A stretch of DNA of 62,921 bases, taken from the NCBI GenBank assembly GCA_025201705.1, contig MU616659.1, positions 1 to 62,921 on the forward strand, given 5' to 3'. Of this stretch, positions 1 through 11,120 are shown piece after piece. Below the pieces are notes generated by a model. The model was not told the DNA's origin and did not search any database. It saw only the letters and a program-made list of their open reading frames with translations. The position numbers and the translations under genes are program-made. The DNA is from Dissophora ornata. Taxonomy: Eukaryota > Mortierellomycota > Mortierellomycetes > Mortierellales > Mortierellaceae. The first letter of the stretch is position 1, and each line of letters begins with the position of its first letter.

Positions 1-43
<43 letters not shown>
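1..43. repeat. Poly-A homopolymer at window edge
   Basis: The window opens with 43 consecutive A residues. Long A or T runs recur throughout the intergenic DNA and introns, so this is probably a genomic homopolymer or a contig-edge artefact. It is not evidence of a polyadenylated insertion, because no target-site duplication is visible. Confidence 0.9.
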
Positions 44-45
<2 letters not shown>

Positions 46-76
46 GATGTGAAGTGATGTGATGTGTGCTGGTGTC

Positions 77-1798
77 CTAAAAGGTGCGCGAGTACCTCCA
101 TCCAAGCATCTTCCTCCTCTGCACAACCTCTGCGCCCCACTGGAAACACCTCAAGACATCTTCAGTGACCCGGCCGCATCTATCATCCATCACCAACTTC
201 CGGAAGGACTGACACCGCTGTCCAATCTCCATCACCCCCTTATCCGTAACGAGATTCACGGCCGTGATATCCAGTTCCCTCAGATCCGGGCACCCTCGTG
301 CCACATTCGTCATGCCTCTGTCTGTGATGTCCTGACAGTGTGCCAAGTTCAGGACCTGCAACGAAGGCGCACAGAGGAGATTTGCCAGGAGCTCGTCCTT
401 CACGAACGAGGTGCAGTGCGAAATGTTGAAGGATACAAGGTTCGGGCACCAGAGCGCAATGGATAGCAGACCAGGATTCTGGCCGGTGATGAATGGGCTT
501 GCGTTGGAGAGGTTCAAGACTCCTAGGGTTGATTGTGCACAAGCAGAGTGGGCGAGATGGGAGAGGGTCTTGTCGGTGATGGACGAACACGAGGATGAAG
601 ATCCTCCGCGGTTCGAGAGTACGAGCGTGTGAATGTTCTGGCAGCCCTCAAGGATATACTCCATACCCTTGTCGGAGATTTTGGGACAGCCTTGGAGTTC
701 AAGACGGCGGAGGAGTGGGCAGGAGAGGGAGAGGGAGAGGAGAGAGTCGTCGGAGAACTGTTTAGGGGAGGTGATGGTGAGCGCAAGGAGGAGTGGAGTC
801 TGAGGGAAGAGGTGTGTGAGGAACATGTCGGAGATGATGTAGTATAGGCGGGAGAAGTCTAGCTCACGAACAAGGTGGCCGTACGCGGGGTGGATGTATG
901 GCGTAGGCGGTGGTGGCGACGGTGGCGCCCGAGTTGGCAAATGATGTGTTGACATTGAAGTTGTGTGGGCGGCCAAGTCGCCACTGTTGCTGTGCAACGA
1001 AGGCGATGTGGAAACATCCGCGAATTCCACATTTAAGGCTGCAAGCGCGTGGCTGTCGCATGTTGTAGTAATAGGAGACGTCGATGCAGAACATGTAAAC
1101 GAATAAATCTCCCGTTCGCTCGTACAGTTCCAGCCCCACCCGACCTGTACCTGGTTCTGGCGCTGGCTCTCTGCTAGTCGTAGTAGACCCGATAAATCTC
1201 CATCATCGCCATCGTCATGCTCATCGTCGCCGTCGCTGTTATCCCTTCTGCCTCCGTCCATGTCGACGTCGTCCTGTGAGGCGGCAGGACTTCCCCAGCC
1301 GCGTACGACGCTGCGCCCAGAGGCAACCAGACTCCCCGGCGATCCCTCGACCCTTCCATATGGATCTCTAACCGTTATTGAAGGACTAGGACTATTGTCG
1401 TCACTGCGGGTACGCCCATGTTCTTCCCCCTGTATTCTTGCTGCTATTGCTCCCTCCGGCGGTGGAGACGGCAAAGACCCAATGTTTGGTGACTGTAAAG
1501 GCGACGTGGACACGCTCCGTCTCCCCCTCTTCCAACCCTTTGGGCTTTTGGATCCTCCTCTTCCTCTTCCTCTTCCTCCTCTTCCTCTTTCGTTCGCATG
1601 ACTGATGGTGTGCAAAAGTTTCATCCAAGAGACATAGTATATCATGAAGGGCGAGTGCCACAAATGCGGGATGACTCTTTGAGACCATCGTTTCGAGAGT
1701 GTGACACAGTTGTAGAGAGTGGCGTGGTCGAGATGGATGAGGATCTGGTCCAGAATCTCTGGCGGGACCGTGTCATAGATATCCTGTCCTTTATTCAT
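77..1798 (-). CDS. F-box / leucine-rich-repeat protein
   Basis: Predicted substrate adaptor of an SCF ubiquitin ligase. The F-box lies at the very N-terminus (TVPPEILDQILIHLDHATLY, followed by the usual LSKRW segment at about residues 8-45). A long low-complexity middle follows, rich in Ser, Gly, Pro and Asp. The C-terminal third has AMN1-like LRRs with repeating units such as LRRLELQGCPKISDKGMEYI, LNLSNAS, FNISHC, LNLAHCQDITDRGM and LDITAVNLVTDKGV. The frame stays open upstream to about 2014, but the first in-frame ATG is at 1798, just before the F-box, so I start there (573 aa). Upstream codons may be 5' UTR or a further exon. Substrates are unknown. No intron is needed. It is followed downstream only by the edge poly-A. 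Confidence 0.85.
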   Translation of the reverse strand: MNKGQDIYDTVPPEILDQILIHLDHATLYNCVTLSKRWSQRVIPHLWHSPFMIYYVSWMKLLHTISHANERGRGGRGRGRGGSKSPKGWKRGRRSVSTSPLQSPNIGSLPSPPPEGAIAARIQGEEHGRTRSDDNSPSPSITVRDPYGRVEGSPGSLVASGRSVVRGWGSPAASQDDVDMDGGRRDNSDGDDEHDDGDDGDLSGLLRLAESQRQNQVQVGWGWNCTSEREIYSFTCSASTSPITTTCDSHALAALNVEFADVSTSPSLHSNSGDLAAHTTSMSTHHLPTRAPPSPPPPTPYIHPAYGHLVRELDFSRLYYIISDMFLTHLFPQTPLLLALTITSPKQFSDDSLLSLSLSCPLLRRLELQGCPKISDKGMEYILEGCQNIHTLVLSNRGGSSSSCSSITDKTLSHLAHSACAQSTLGVLNLSNASPFITGQNPGLLSIALWCPNLVSFNISHCTSFVKDELLANLLCAPSLQVLNLAHCQDITDRGMTNVARGCPDLRELDITAVNLVTDKGVMEIGQRCQSFRKLVMDDRCGRVTEDVLRCFQWGAEVVQRRKMLGWRYSRTF

Positions 1799-2667
1799 AC
1801 TACTACTGCAGCTGATATCGCTGCTGTTGCTATCGCTGTTGTCGTTGCTGCTGTTGCGTTTGGGAGTGATGAGTATTGGTGAAGGCGACTGGTACTGATA
1901 GTGAGTGTTGCTGAAGTTGGTCGAAGTAAGGGCGGGGGGAGGGTGCGTGTCCGTGAGGGTGGGGATGTGTAGTAGAAATAGTTGTGGAAAAAAAAAAGCG
2001 TGTGGAAGTTGCAAGAACAGAATGAAGAAGCAAAAGGACTGAAAGGATTGGAAACAGAAACAAGAAAAAAAAAACCTTTAATTTTTATTTTTGAAAGAAC
2101 AGAAACACGATGATCAAAGTGATGATGATCTAGCAGTAAGATGTTCCGTTGAAAAAAGAAAACGCCGATCCCGCAGCGACACACCTTCTTTCTTGTCCTC
2201 TGGGCCCCCCCTCGTCCAAATCGTCAATTTTCAAATCTACGAGAGTTGGGCACGATAAAAGCCTGTTGGCTGAGTAGATTCGACGCCCTTTATCTTCCTT
2301 TTCCATTGATTTGTAGCCATCGTCATCCAGAAGAACCATCCCTACTGTCGCGCCTCCTTTCTCGACTTTCCCAGTCTATCTTTCCTCTAGGCCAAAGGGC
2401 CTCACTCTACTTCTTGCTCCCAGGACAATCAAACGCAGTGTGTGCTTGTATGTATATACTTCCATGAACGCGGTAGCTGCTGTGCGCTGTTTGTCTGCCT
2501 CATTACATAACCACAATGAGTTGCGAGGAGCACTTAAACTTTCCCTCACTTTACTCACGCCATACATGTTCATATGATGCATGATCTCGTTTGTTTTGCC
2601 ACGGCGAGCGAAGGTGATGTATTCGATGCATAGCATTGTGCAAAGAAAGAGGTAATGATTAAACTGC
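1799..2667. other. Intergenic, F-box gene 5' side / transporter gene 3' side
   Basis: This holds the upstream region of the minus-strand F-box gene and the 3' flank of the CNNM gene. It includes short A-runs near 1990 and 2065. I see no further gene. Confidence 0.5.
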
Positions 2668-5321
2668 TTATTTGGTAGACTTTTTCTTCTTCTTTTTCTT
2701 CTTGGACGATGACTCTGTCGACGGAGCAGGAGACGCTGCGCCGTCGACCAATCCTGTCGAATACGTTTCGGCTCCCTTCACGACAACCCCCTCAACTTCA
2801 TCTGCAACCAACTTCAACTTTGGCACAACAGGCGTCATATTTGTAGGAGTGTTGGACTTGGTCGTGTCCATGACCACCGATCCAGAAGACGACGTCGTCG
2901 TCGGTTCATTGGCCGTAGTTGTCGTTGTGGTTGTTGTCGCCGTGGAAATGGCTCCTATTGTCGAACTAGGTGACTCGACCTTCACGACTGCTTCGTCCAA
3001 TGGCGATACTGGTGAGACACTCACATTTTGGCGCCTCTGTTCAAAATTTTCCTTAAAATGAACACCATCCGTCGCATCAGATGTTGGGTATTGTACATGA
3101 GGCAATGAAGAGTGTTGTTCTTGGTGTGCGTGTAAACGTGGCTGGGTCTGTGGCTGATGCACATGAGGCTGCAGGGTTGGATGCTGATGATGCAGGTTGG
3201 CGGAAAGATGGCTACCATCCTTGCCGAACGATCCTGCCTTAAACACATATTCGTACCTGCTACCACTGTCCCCCAACAATGGTTGGGTCTCGCCTCCAAT
3301 TTCAACCGACGTCTTTCTGGGCTGCAATATCGTCTTTCCCGTTGCCAAGCAATGGTTCTGATTTTCAATAGATGTGCGACGACCCACGGCCCCTACCCCT
3401 GCACCAGGAACGCCTCCACTCGGTGCCAAGAGCGGTGTCCCCGCATGACTGATAGCTGGCGACAACAAAAAGTTCTTGAGGTTCTTAAACATGGTTGAAT
3501 TCTTGTTCGGTTTCCGGATCACCTTGATCTTGTTATGCACATCCACATAGACATCTGACTCGTCCACAATCTCCTCCCCCAACAACTCTTCAATTACATC
3601 CTCCAACGTGATTACTCCAACAGGCAATCCAAATCCACCAGGCTCAGATGTCACCATCGCCATATGGGATCTCCCCTCCTGGAAAAAATTCAGGATGTCG
3701 AGACAACTGGTATTGGGCGCAACCCCAGGCAGAGAGTTGATCGTGAATTGTCGGACCGCAATATGATCCTCAGGGTCATACGTGATCAGTCGCTTCACCA
3801 GTAACATCCCGATGAAGTTACTGGCGTCATCGTAACGGTAGATCGGAATACGCGAATAGCCAGCAGTGAAAATCTCCTCCATCATAGCCTCGTCCAGAAT
3901 GGCGTCCTCACTTAGAGTAAAAACGTCCTCGAGAGGTGTCATGATCTGCGAGACTGATTTTTCTTTCAAGTCTAGGACTGAGGCGATGATAGTGACCTCG
4001 TCATCTGTCAGCTCGCCAATGCCATCGACCTGGTGCAGAGACACAAGTGTCTTGAGCTCTGTCCTCCGGTATGTTGTTCCATGATGAATGCCTAGCCATG
4101 AATCCAGAAGCATAGCAATTGGGTAGGCGATAGGCGACATGATGTACATGAAGATCATCATGGGTTTCGCGCAATACGATCCGATTGCGAGTCCGTAGCG
4201 TGCGCACACCGCTTGAGGGATAATCCTGCGATAAAGAACATACAATAACAAGGTCAGATAGCTGCAGGACAAATGCCCATGTAGTAGCCTTGTAAGCTGG
4301 GAGTACAGTAAAGATACTATGTCATAACAAACACATACTCTCCAAAGATGACAATTAGCATAGTTGAGATCAGAATAGCGACGACACCGCCTCCAAGCTC
4401 AGAGTCCAGTACAACCGGCAGCGTCTCGTTCACAATGACGTTTCCCAGCAGCAGAGTCACTACAGGAGGTTGAGCATGATAGAATGAAGAATATGTGTTA
4501 GACCATACACATCATTGCGCCCGATGAATTTGCAGTGATACGGTGATACGAGGGTTATCAGTGTTGATGGCAAGAAAAAAAGCCCCTACCCAGGACCCAG
4601 TGTTTTCCACGCGACAGGAGCGTGAACACTATCTCAGCGTGGACCTGCTCGGTAGGTGATCCTGAAGCCATGAGTACATGTAGGTTTGTTTCGTCCAGGC
4701 CCATCAATCCGATCGTCAGTCCTATCAGTTAAGGATGGTAAATATATATTATTAAGGACTGAGATTTGCATTCAAAACGGATCGAAAGTGAAAATTAAAG
4801 AAGAGCACGCGTTCGCGTGTATGCATCGGGCGTGTCGTTCCATACTCATTTACGTGTGAATGTGTATCTTTGTATCGGAAAAGGTATTCGGTTGCGGATA
4901 AATAAAACTCACCAGCAAAGATCCCTCCGATCATAACCAAAATGACAATCAGCGCCATCTTTAGCCAAAAGTCAAGCCATGTAGCATCTCCATCCTCCTC
5001 TGGCTCACCATGGCCGAATTCTTCTCCCCCTCCACCACGGACGGCAAACGAGGTGCGGTACGCCTGCTGTTGTTGCTGCTGGCGCGAGTAGGTCAAGCCT
5101 AACCTTGTCAGAAGAGCAAAGTTCAGGAAAAGGAGAACGTAGATCACCACGTTTTTGAACCCCAGTGCCCGCTGAATAGCGTGCCGGTTCTTTTTGCAGG
5201 TCTCCTTAGTAGAGGGAGTAGTATTGCCGAGGTTGTTGTGGCAGAGGAGAGGATCGGTCTCCTCTGGAGGCATGATCACTGTAACACCACCTTGACGGGA
5301 AGTGCTGGGCGAATGAACCAT
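2668..5321 (-). CDS. MAM3: CNNM/Mam3-family (DUF21 + CBS) membrane transporter
   Basis: Ancient conserved domain protein (ACDP/CNNM; yeast Mam3) implicated in Mg2+/Mn2+ homeostasis, expected in a vacuolar or plasma membrane. I join four exons: 5321-4913, 4721-4590, 4459-4339 and 4225-2668. All phases agree, giving 739 aa. Exon 1 encodes an N-terminal tail, a first hydrophobic segment and the second membrane helix ([16 protein letters not shown]). Exons 2-4 supply the DUF21 signature: [18 protein letters not shown], then [15 protein letters not shown], then [20 protein letters not shown], and further helices. The CBS pair follows ([41 protein letters not shown]). The last ~260 residues are low-complexity (His/Gln, then a Thr run, then a C-terminal Lys run), typical of the fungal tail. 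The ATG at 5321 is followed in frame by a second ATG 16 codons later that could also serve. Confidence 0.9.
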
Positions 5322-6139
5322 TGCAAAAAAAAAAAGTGTAGCCTCTCCTGCCTTTGATCCCGTGAAAAGAGAGAATGTAAAAAGGTGAATAGGAATGAAG
5401 GAGAGGGTAGCGAATGGTACTTTGCAATTGGTTTGAAAAAGAGGGAGAGAAAGAGAACGCGCTGACTTTTTTGCTTCGGACGAGGAAGAGGGAGAGACGG
5501 AAAGCTTATGTGGACAAGCTTACAAGCATTGAGTAATCATGGTTAAAGCGTGTTCAGAGTGTGCAGCCAAGCATGAGCCGTGCATGGTCCACGTGATAGC
5601 AACCATGGGACATGACTGGCCAGTCTGAGCGATAGCATTCCAAAGACAGCCAGGATGGAGAGCGACACGGGAAATCGGAGTCTGTGTGAGCAGCCGAGGA
5701 TGCTGCAAAGTCATGTCGATCCACGCGGCTGCTGTGGACCTGTAGTCGTCATGCGCTGGCGGGCGAGTGAAAGAAGAGGACGCACGATCTACGCCTTGCC
5801 CTCTTGGGCTCTTTCTATCTGAAGCCGACAAAAATTCAACCCACGCATGCATTTACTGCACATCATTTTCCAATCCTTTGCCACCTCACCAATCCTATCC
5901 CGCAACCACGCCGCTCCCTTGCCATCTCGTCAATCCTTTGCCACAATCAGAACCCAAATCACCATCATTCTCTTTCGCCACCATTCCTCGTTTATCATTG
6001 CACGCCCCGCACCCCCCTTACCATCGCCCAGCCTTCTCCACATCGCTTTCTTGATTTCTGATCGCAGTTCCCGTCTTTCAGTTTTACACGTTGCCCCTCT
6101 ACAACACAACATCTGTTCGCTTCTGTACGTTTTGCTCTA
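5322..6139. other. Intergenic, no gene recognised
   Basis: Promoter side of the CNNM gene. Pyrimidine-rich DNA between about 5860 and 6110 leaves several frames open, but the predicted peptides are compositionally biased and resemble nothing. I treat those frames as spurious. Confidence 0.5.
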
Positions 6140-6314
6140 CAGTCAACCCCCGATATAATGCCACTCGCTGCACTGACATTTTTCATGTAGTGACACCACT
6201 TGAATTTTCATTATATTTTTTTACTATGCATTTCTTCTCGTTGTAACGACATTCCCATACAATCGTCTATCCAAATATCTGTACCAAACATGTCATTATA
6301 ACGGGGGTTGACTG
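6140..6314. mobile_element. MITE with 23-bp terminal inverted repeats and TA target duplication
   Basis: A 175-bp non-coding element. The left end reads CAGTCAACCCCCGATATAAT. The reverse complement of the right end reads CAGTCAACCCCCGTTATAAT, one mismatch over the arm. Both ends are flanked by TA (6138-6139 and 6315-6316), the duplication expected of Tc1/mariner/pogo transposases. The interior has no coding capacity. Because the arms are nearly identical and the duplication is intact, the insertion is probably fairly recent. The CAGT termini suggest a pogo-like source, but no transposase is present here to confirm it. Confidence 0.85.
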
Positions 6315-6391
6315 TACAGGAATGGTTAGTTAAATTTGATGAAGGGATGAAAGTTGTCGACTTGAACATTTTTTTTTTGTCTTTTCTAGGA

Positions 6392-6666
6392 TTGACACGC
6401 TCCCTAGCGAAAGCAGCCGTGACCACGATGGAGAGCAAACCTATATCAATAGAACGCTCCAACCTTTCTTGTCGGTAGCGTTCTCGGCGAGGGCAAACAA
6501 GATCATCAAGGAAGATATTGAACATGAGTCCGCCGCCGAGAACAAGACGACCCACAAGAACGGAGTAAGAAGCGATTTCTTTGTTATCGTACCGGACCCG
6601 GGATCCAGTGTGCCACGCGTTGGATTGGTTGGAGAGGTTAAACCCCCAGAGAGAAGTAACTCGTAA
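6392..6666 (+). pseudogene. Exon remnant with a PD-(D/E)XK-nuclease-like core
   Basis: A canonical acceptor (TTTTCTAG, ending at 6390-6391) is followed by an open frame to a stop at 6664-6666. The peptide contains RSDFFVIVPDP and then VGLVGEVKPPERSNS. An Asp-Phe followed ~20 residues later by Glu-x-Lys (GEVKPP) is the layout of PD-(D/E)XK nuclease cores. No upstream exon with a start was found, and the MITE sits just upstream. I read it as the truncated 3' exon of an accessory gene. The nuclease assignment rests on this motif alone. Confidence 0.4.
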
Positions 6667-6995
6667 GCAGGAAACGGTTAATACCGAACAGATTTTCTTC
6701 AAACTTCTTTTATCTTGTAGAAGGAGGTCATCTCTGTCATAGGTTGCATTGCCATAATCATACCATTGCCACGAGCACAGCAAATTCGAATTCGTGCGAA
6801 TTGTTATGTCCTTTATGCCCTGCTCGCCTTTTCTACCTAATTTAGCGCTGCAAACCTTATTCAATATTTTTTCCCACCCAGGGCGTCTGTCAGTGCAAAA
6901 AAAAGGATTTAAGGTCCTCGCGGACCACGCGTCTCATGCTCACATGGATACATGTCAATAGAAAAAAATGAAAGCTTTTAATAGAGCGGCTAAAG

Positions 6996-7800
6996 CTAGC
7001 GATTCTGTCTGTGATGTGGTTGCTGTTTCTCAGCTAGTAGCGCTATGATATCACGGGCCTGCAATAAAGCCGTAAGAACTGTTGGCATTTCACTGTCTGC
7101 CTTATTGTGAGCCTGTGCTAGAAGTTCTTGCGCCATTTCAAATGCCCTCACTAGACTTGGATCAATTAACCTTGTTTGCACTTCTTGCTCTTCTTCTTGC
7201 TGCTCGTGTCCGCCCCAGTCCAATGCATCCTCGAGGACAACATTTTCTTCAGCCAATCGCTGAGTGCCGCTGCAGAGGGGGGGGCATGGAAGTTGTTGCT
7301 GTCCGGAATTCGGATGTTGGGGAAGCGGTATACGGTTGTGTAGATATGCTTGCAAGGCAGCAGACGGCGTGAAAAGTCTGGACATTCGCAACCCTCAATC
7401 GTGGGCGGGATCGTCGTGTAGTTCATCTTGATCTCGTATCGCTTCTCTGTGGTCCTAGCACGCGATGGTCCAACATTCCTCATCCTTGGCGACTCTCGCA
7501 CCATGCTGCAGGGAAAACACCGCTCCTTGTCTATTATCCCTTCCAATCTGCCTGTCGGTCCATGACAAAATCATGTATACCTACTGAGACATGATTCCGA
7601 CCAGCGAAAGCTCTTGCACATCATAAGTGAGTGGCAGTTCCTGCTCGTCGTCAGCGTCCACAGACACGCCTGAGGGATAGCATTCAACAAGCGCAGGATT
7701 TCATTTATCGGGAAGATCGTCGCCTAGTCCCAAGAGAAGGCGTTCAACGCGACTTTCAAGCGCACTGGCGCTTGCGTGGCGAGGGTCATGTCCAAAAATT
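6996..7800 (-). pseudogene. Decayed SWIM zinc-finger gene (MULE/FAR1-type remnant)
   Basis: Reading leftward, the first recognisable segment (about 7790-7576) contains ESRVERLLLGLGDDLPDK, a stop codon, then CYPSGVSVDADDEQELPLTY, and a stop. The next segment (7546 leftward) has a SWIM finger, ECPDFSRRLLPCKHIY, with the CxC...CxH pattern partly preserved (GCEC...PCKH). At the poly-C tract 7277-7284 the frame must shift to continue into a plausible tail (EENVVLEDALDWGGHE through AEKQQPHHRQNR, stop at 6996). Two stops and one homopolymer frameshift point to a pseudogene, though the poly-C shift could be a sequencing error. Two relatives of the finger lie at 40465-41038 and 62549-62921. Confidence 0.55.
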
Positions 7801-7829
7801 CGTAATATATGTTAACGAGGCGATTTAAA

Positions 7830-8485
7830 TAGCATTAGGTAGGCGTCGGCTCGAAGGTATCGCTGCCAGCCAGAGTTCCACAGGTCCCCAGGTCGTCATT
7901 CGACGACGCGTCAACATGGAGGCATACCAAGTTCATTTCTTGATGGGAAAGGTCTGAAGGTTATCACTTGATATGGGTAAAGGAATAAAAGAGAGAAAGA
8001 ATAGGACAGTTGAAGGTAAACACTTCTGGAATGATGTTGTGAAGGGATGGTGAGGGGAATGATGGAGAGGACGCGACATTCTTCTGTTGAAAGACCTTGC
8101 ATTTGAAGAATTGGTGTGTCTTGCAATTAGGAAAAGGCTTGCAAAAAAGGGAAGTTTTTGCGGGGGGAGTATCGCCGTTTGTATCGCACATGTCCACGAA
8201 ACGCCGCCAAATTACGAAAGTCTTCTTTCGACACACTGCCTTTGATTGGCCCCAAACAAACAAACATATGCATCAGAGAGGGGTGATGGTGCCATCGCCG
8301 TCACAATCATCCTCTTCCGCCGACCTCGTTCGACCGTCCAGTCATACATCTTGCGCTGGCTTCTGCGCGGTTATCTATCTCCCTTCTTCCCTCCCTTCTT
8401 TTCTTTCTTCCACCCTCTTTTATTCCTTCGCCTGCACTCCATTCCTCTCTGTATTCTGCTATCGAGAAACCATACATCAAAACAA
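7830..8485. other. Upstream region of siroheme synthase gene
   Basis: No gene seen. The stretch just before the next start (about 8370-8455) is a strong pyrimidine tract (CCTTCTTTTC-like), as is common just upstream of translation starts in this window. Confidence 0.5.
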
Positions 8486-10254
8486 ATGGTTCGTTCCTCA
8501 ATTGATCCCATCCGTCCTGGGGCTTCCCTGATCCTTGCCTGGCAGATCAAGCACAAACATGTACTCATCATTGGAGGAGGCTTCGTTGCCGCCGGTCGTA
8601 TGTACTCCCTAATTGCTACCATGTACTACACTTCATGCATATATATCTTGTTTTTTTCTAATCTTCTGCACCTTCTTCGTCCATAGGCCTGGTGAATGTC
8701 CTCGAAGCCGACGCCAAGGTCACAGTGATCTGCTCCGAGGAAGAGGAGCTCTCTAAGACCGTTCAGCAACATATTCAGGACCACTCTGAAACGACTCGCC
8801 TGGTTAGACGAGCTTTCCAGGATTCAGATCTGATCACTAGGTTCGGAGAGCACACAGTAGCAGCAGCAGCTGCTGCAACAACAACATCAACAACATCATC
8901 ATCAACAGCAACAGACTTTGGCGATGAGCAGCCCTTCACCGAACCAGCCGTCGACATGGTCCTATCGGCGATCGATGATATCCCCCTCTCCACCCATATC
9001 TACAACCTCTCAAAACGTCTCCGCATTCCTGTCAACATTGCAGATGTCCCACCTCAATGCGATTTCTATTTCTGCTCGACTCATCGAGACAAGCACTTGC
9101 AGGTCGCCGTCTCAACTTCTGGAAAGGGGCCGAAAATGGCCAACTTGGTTCGAAGACATATCGCGGATCATTTGCCTGCCAGAGTCGGGGATGCGATTGA
9201 ACAGGTTGGGATCTTGAGAGCCGAGCTAAGAATAATGGCGCCGGGGCCAGAAGTGGGACCGAAGCGTATGACGTGGATGAGTCGAGTCTGTGAGCAGTGG
9301 AAAATGGAGGACTTGGCAGCGTTGAACGAAGAGAGTATGCAGATTGTTCTTTCAGGCTTCAAGGACAATGTAATCTACTCAAACGAGCAGGTCCAAGCCA
9401 AGATGAAGGAACAGCAGGGGGTGGAATCGGAAGTGAACACAAATCACGTTGATAATGTGACCGCGGTTGAGAATTCGATCAAATCACAAAGCGCACGATT
9501 GATCCTGGTGGGTGCAGGGCCTGGCGACCCCGAACTTTTGACCCGTAAGGCCGCCCGCCTGTTGGAGGAAGCCGACCTCGTCGTGGCTGACCGTCTGATC
9601 CCTATGGAAGTCATCGATCTTGCCAAGGGTGAGGTCCGAATTGCTCCCAAGAAGCGTGCTTCCCTCCCGCTTGAACTCGATCAAGAATCTATTCCCAGTC
9701 CCAAGAATTCGGACTATATCCAGGACCAACTTAACGAATGGTGTCTCCAAGGATTGAAAGAGGGCAAGACTGTCGTCCGCCTGAAGCAGGGCGATCCTTT
9801 CATCTTTGGTCGAGGCGCAGAAGAGGTTTTGTTCTTCCGGGAACTTGGATTTGAGGCGGAGGTCGTGCCGGGCATTTCCTCGGCTCTCTCTGCTCCGTTG
9901 TCGGCTCATATTCCGTTGACGCATCGTGGATCAGCAGACCAGGTCGTGATCACGACGGCACAGGCCAAGGGCGGTGTTCTGCCGGATAACTTCCCAACGT
10001 ATGACGCCAAGAAGACCGTTGTGGTTTTAATGGGTGTGGGCAAGGCCAAGGAGATTTCAGAGTTGATGCAGTCAGAAAAGTTGGGTTGGCCTGCAGAGGT
10101 GCCGGTAGTGATTGTGGAGAACGCGCATTGTCCGAATGAGAGAGCCATGGATGCGACATTGGCGACGTTGGCACAGGTTGTAGAGGAGCACAAGGCTGTC
10201 CCCCCGGCTGTCTTTGTGGTCGGATGGGCGGGATCTGTTCTTCGCAGGACTTGA
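8486..10254 (+). CDS. MET1: Bifunctional siroheme synthase: Met8-like domain fused to uroporphyrinogen-III C-methyltransferase
   Basis: Makes precorrin-2 and probably sirohydrochlorin for siroheme, the cofactor of sulfite and nitrite reductases. Exon 1 is 8486-8597 and exon 2 is 8687-10254, a phase-consistent join giving 559 aa. The N-terminal ~230 residues resemble Met8: a Rossmann motif (HVLIIGGGFVAAGRLVNVLE), the NIADVPPQCDFYF segment carrying the conserved Asp, and VSTSGKGPKMANLVR. The C-terminal half is a SUMT/CobA domain: LILVGAGPGDPELLT, ADLVVADRLIP, RLKQGDPFIFGRGAEE, VVPGISSALSAP and IPLTHRG. The domain order is the same as in bacterial CysG. Poly-Ala/Thr/Ser microsatellite sequence interrupts the first domain near 8862-8910. 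Whether the N-terminal domain is an active dehydrogenase/ferrochelatase cannot be told from sequence. Confidence 0.93.
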
Positions 10255-11120
10255 AAGTGCTGTTTATTCTTTTGCAGTATAATTTACTTTCCCCAACGTT
10301 CATTTCATTATGGATTGAAACTATCCGCGCGATTCCATATCTACAAGGAATTACTTTTTTGTATATTTTAGACAACACATAAATACCCTTTTTACATCGT
10401 AAGAAAGAGTCCTCATCAGAAGGTGATTGCTGGGTTAGGATGTTGCAAGTTAACAAACTACGCAAGGGTGAAGGGGAAAGGAGAGAAATTGGCTGGAACG
10501 AATGCTCTTATCACGAACAACCTTGATGCTGAGCCTTTGCGTTTGGGATCTACACTTTCACAAAGTGTTGCGTAGAACATCGGCCCAATCGTTGCGTTTC
10601 GCCTAGTCGCGTATTCTCCATCTGTCTGACGCTGAACTCATCTTGAAAATCGACAATTCAGTATGAGGGGATGTAACCCCCACCCTCTTCCTGCCGGCAG
10701 ACAAGCTGACATTCTTGGCAACATCAATCTACGAGTTCGTCTCCCAAACTTTATTCATTGGGGTGGCCGTTGACCAGGCGAAGAACCACGGGTCCAAGGA
10801 CGCAAAAGCACAATAGTCGACAAACCAGGAGATACGAAGTATAAGAAACCAGAAACAATTAAATCCGCGACTAAGGAACTAACACTTGCTCCAAGTGTGG
10901 CAACCGAAACCACGGCGCCTCCAATTCGATGGAGGTGGGTGCACTGCCACGCAATTTGTTCCAAAAAGGCAATTTCAGGTCCATCTGCATCTCTCTCTCT
11001 CCATCGAATCTCATTCCTTTTCATCTCCCTCCTCCACTTCTCGATCCGGCTTATCTATCAATCCTGTGTTTGTTGTTTTTTTCTCAATAAAACAAACTTG
11101 GTCCTACGGACAGCGCCGGA
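10255..11120. other. Intergenic between siroheme synthase and F-box genes
   Basis: 3' flank of the upstream gene, then the promoter and leader of the downstream one. Open frames here (for example near 10755-11024 on the minus strand) have no recognisable domain and overlap the leader of the F-box gene. I do not call a gene. Confidence 0.45.

Noticed and set aside
1..43. Poly-A run as the tail of a retroposed sequence
   Set aside because: No target-site duplication or source transcript is visible, and the run is at the window edge.
5767..6158. Several overlapping open frames of 85-103 codons on the plus strand
   Set aside because: They arise from a pyrimidine-rich stretch low in stop codons. 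The peptides are compositionally biased and the last one runs into the MITE.
6211..6864. 217-codon minus-strand frame
   Set aside because: It starts inside the MITE, reads antisense through the nuclease-like exon, and shows no domain.
10755..11024. 89-codon minus-strand frame with a hydrophobic stretch between the siroheme synthase and F-box genes
   Set aside because: No family resemblance, and it overlaps the leader of the F-box gene.
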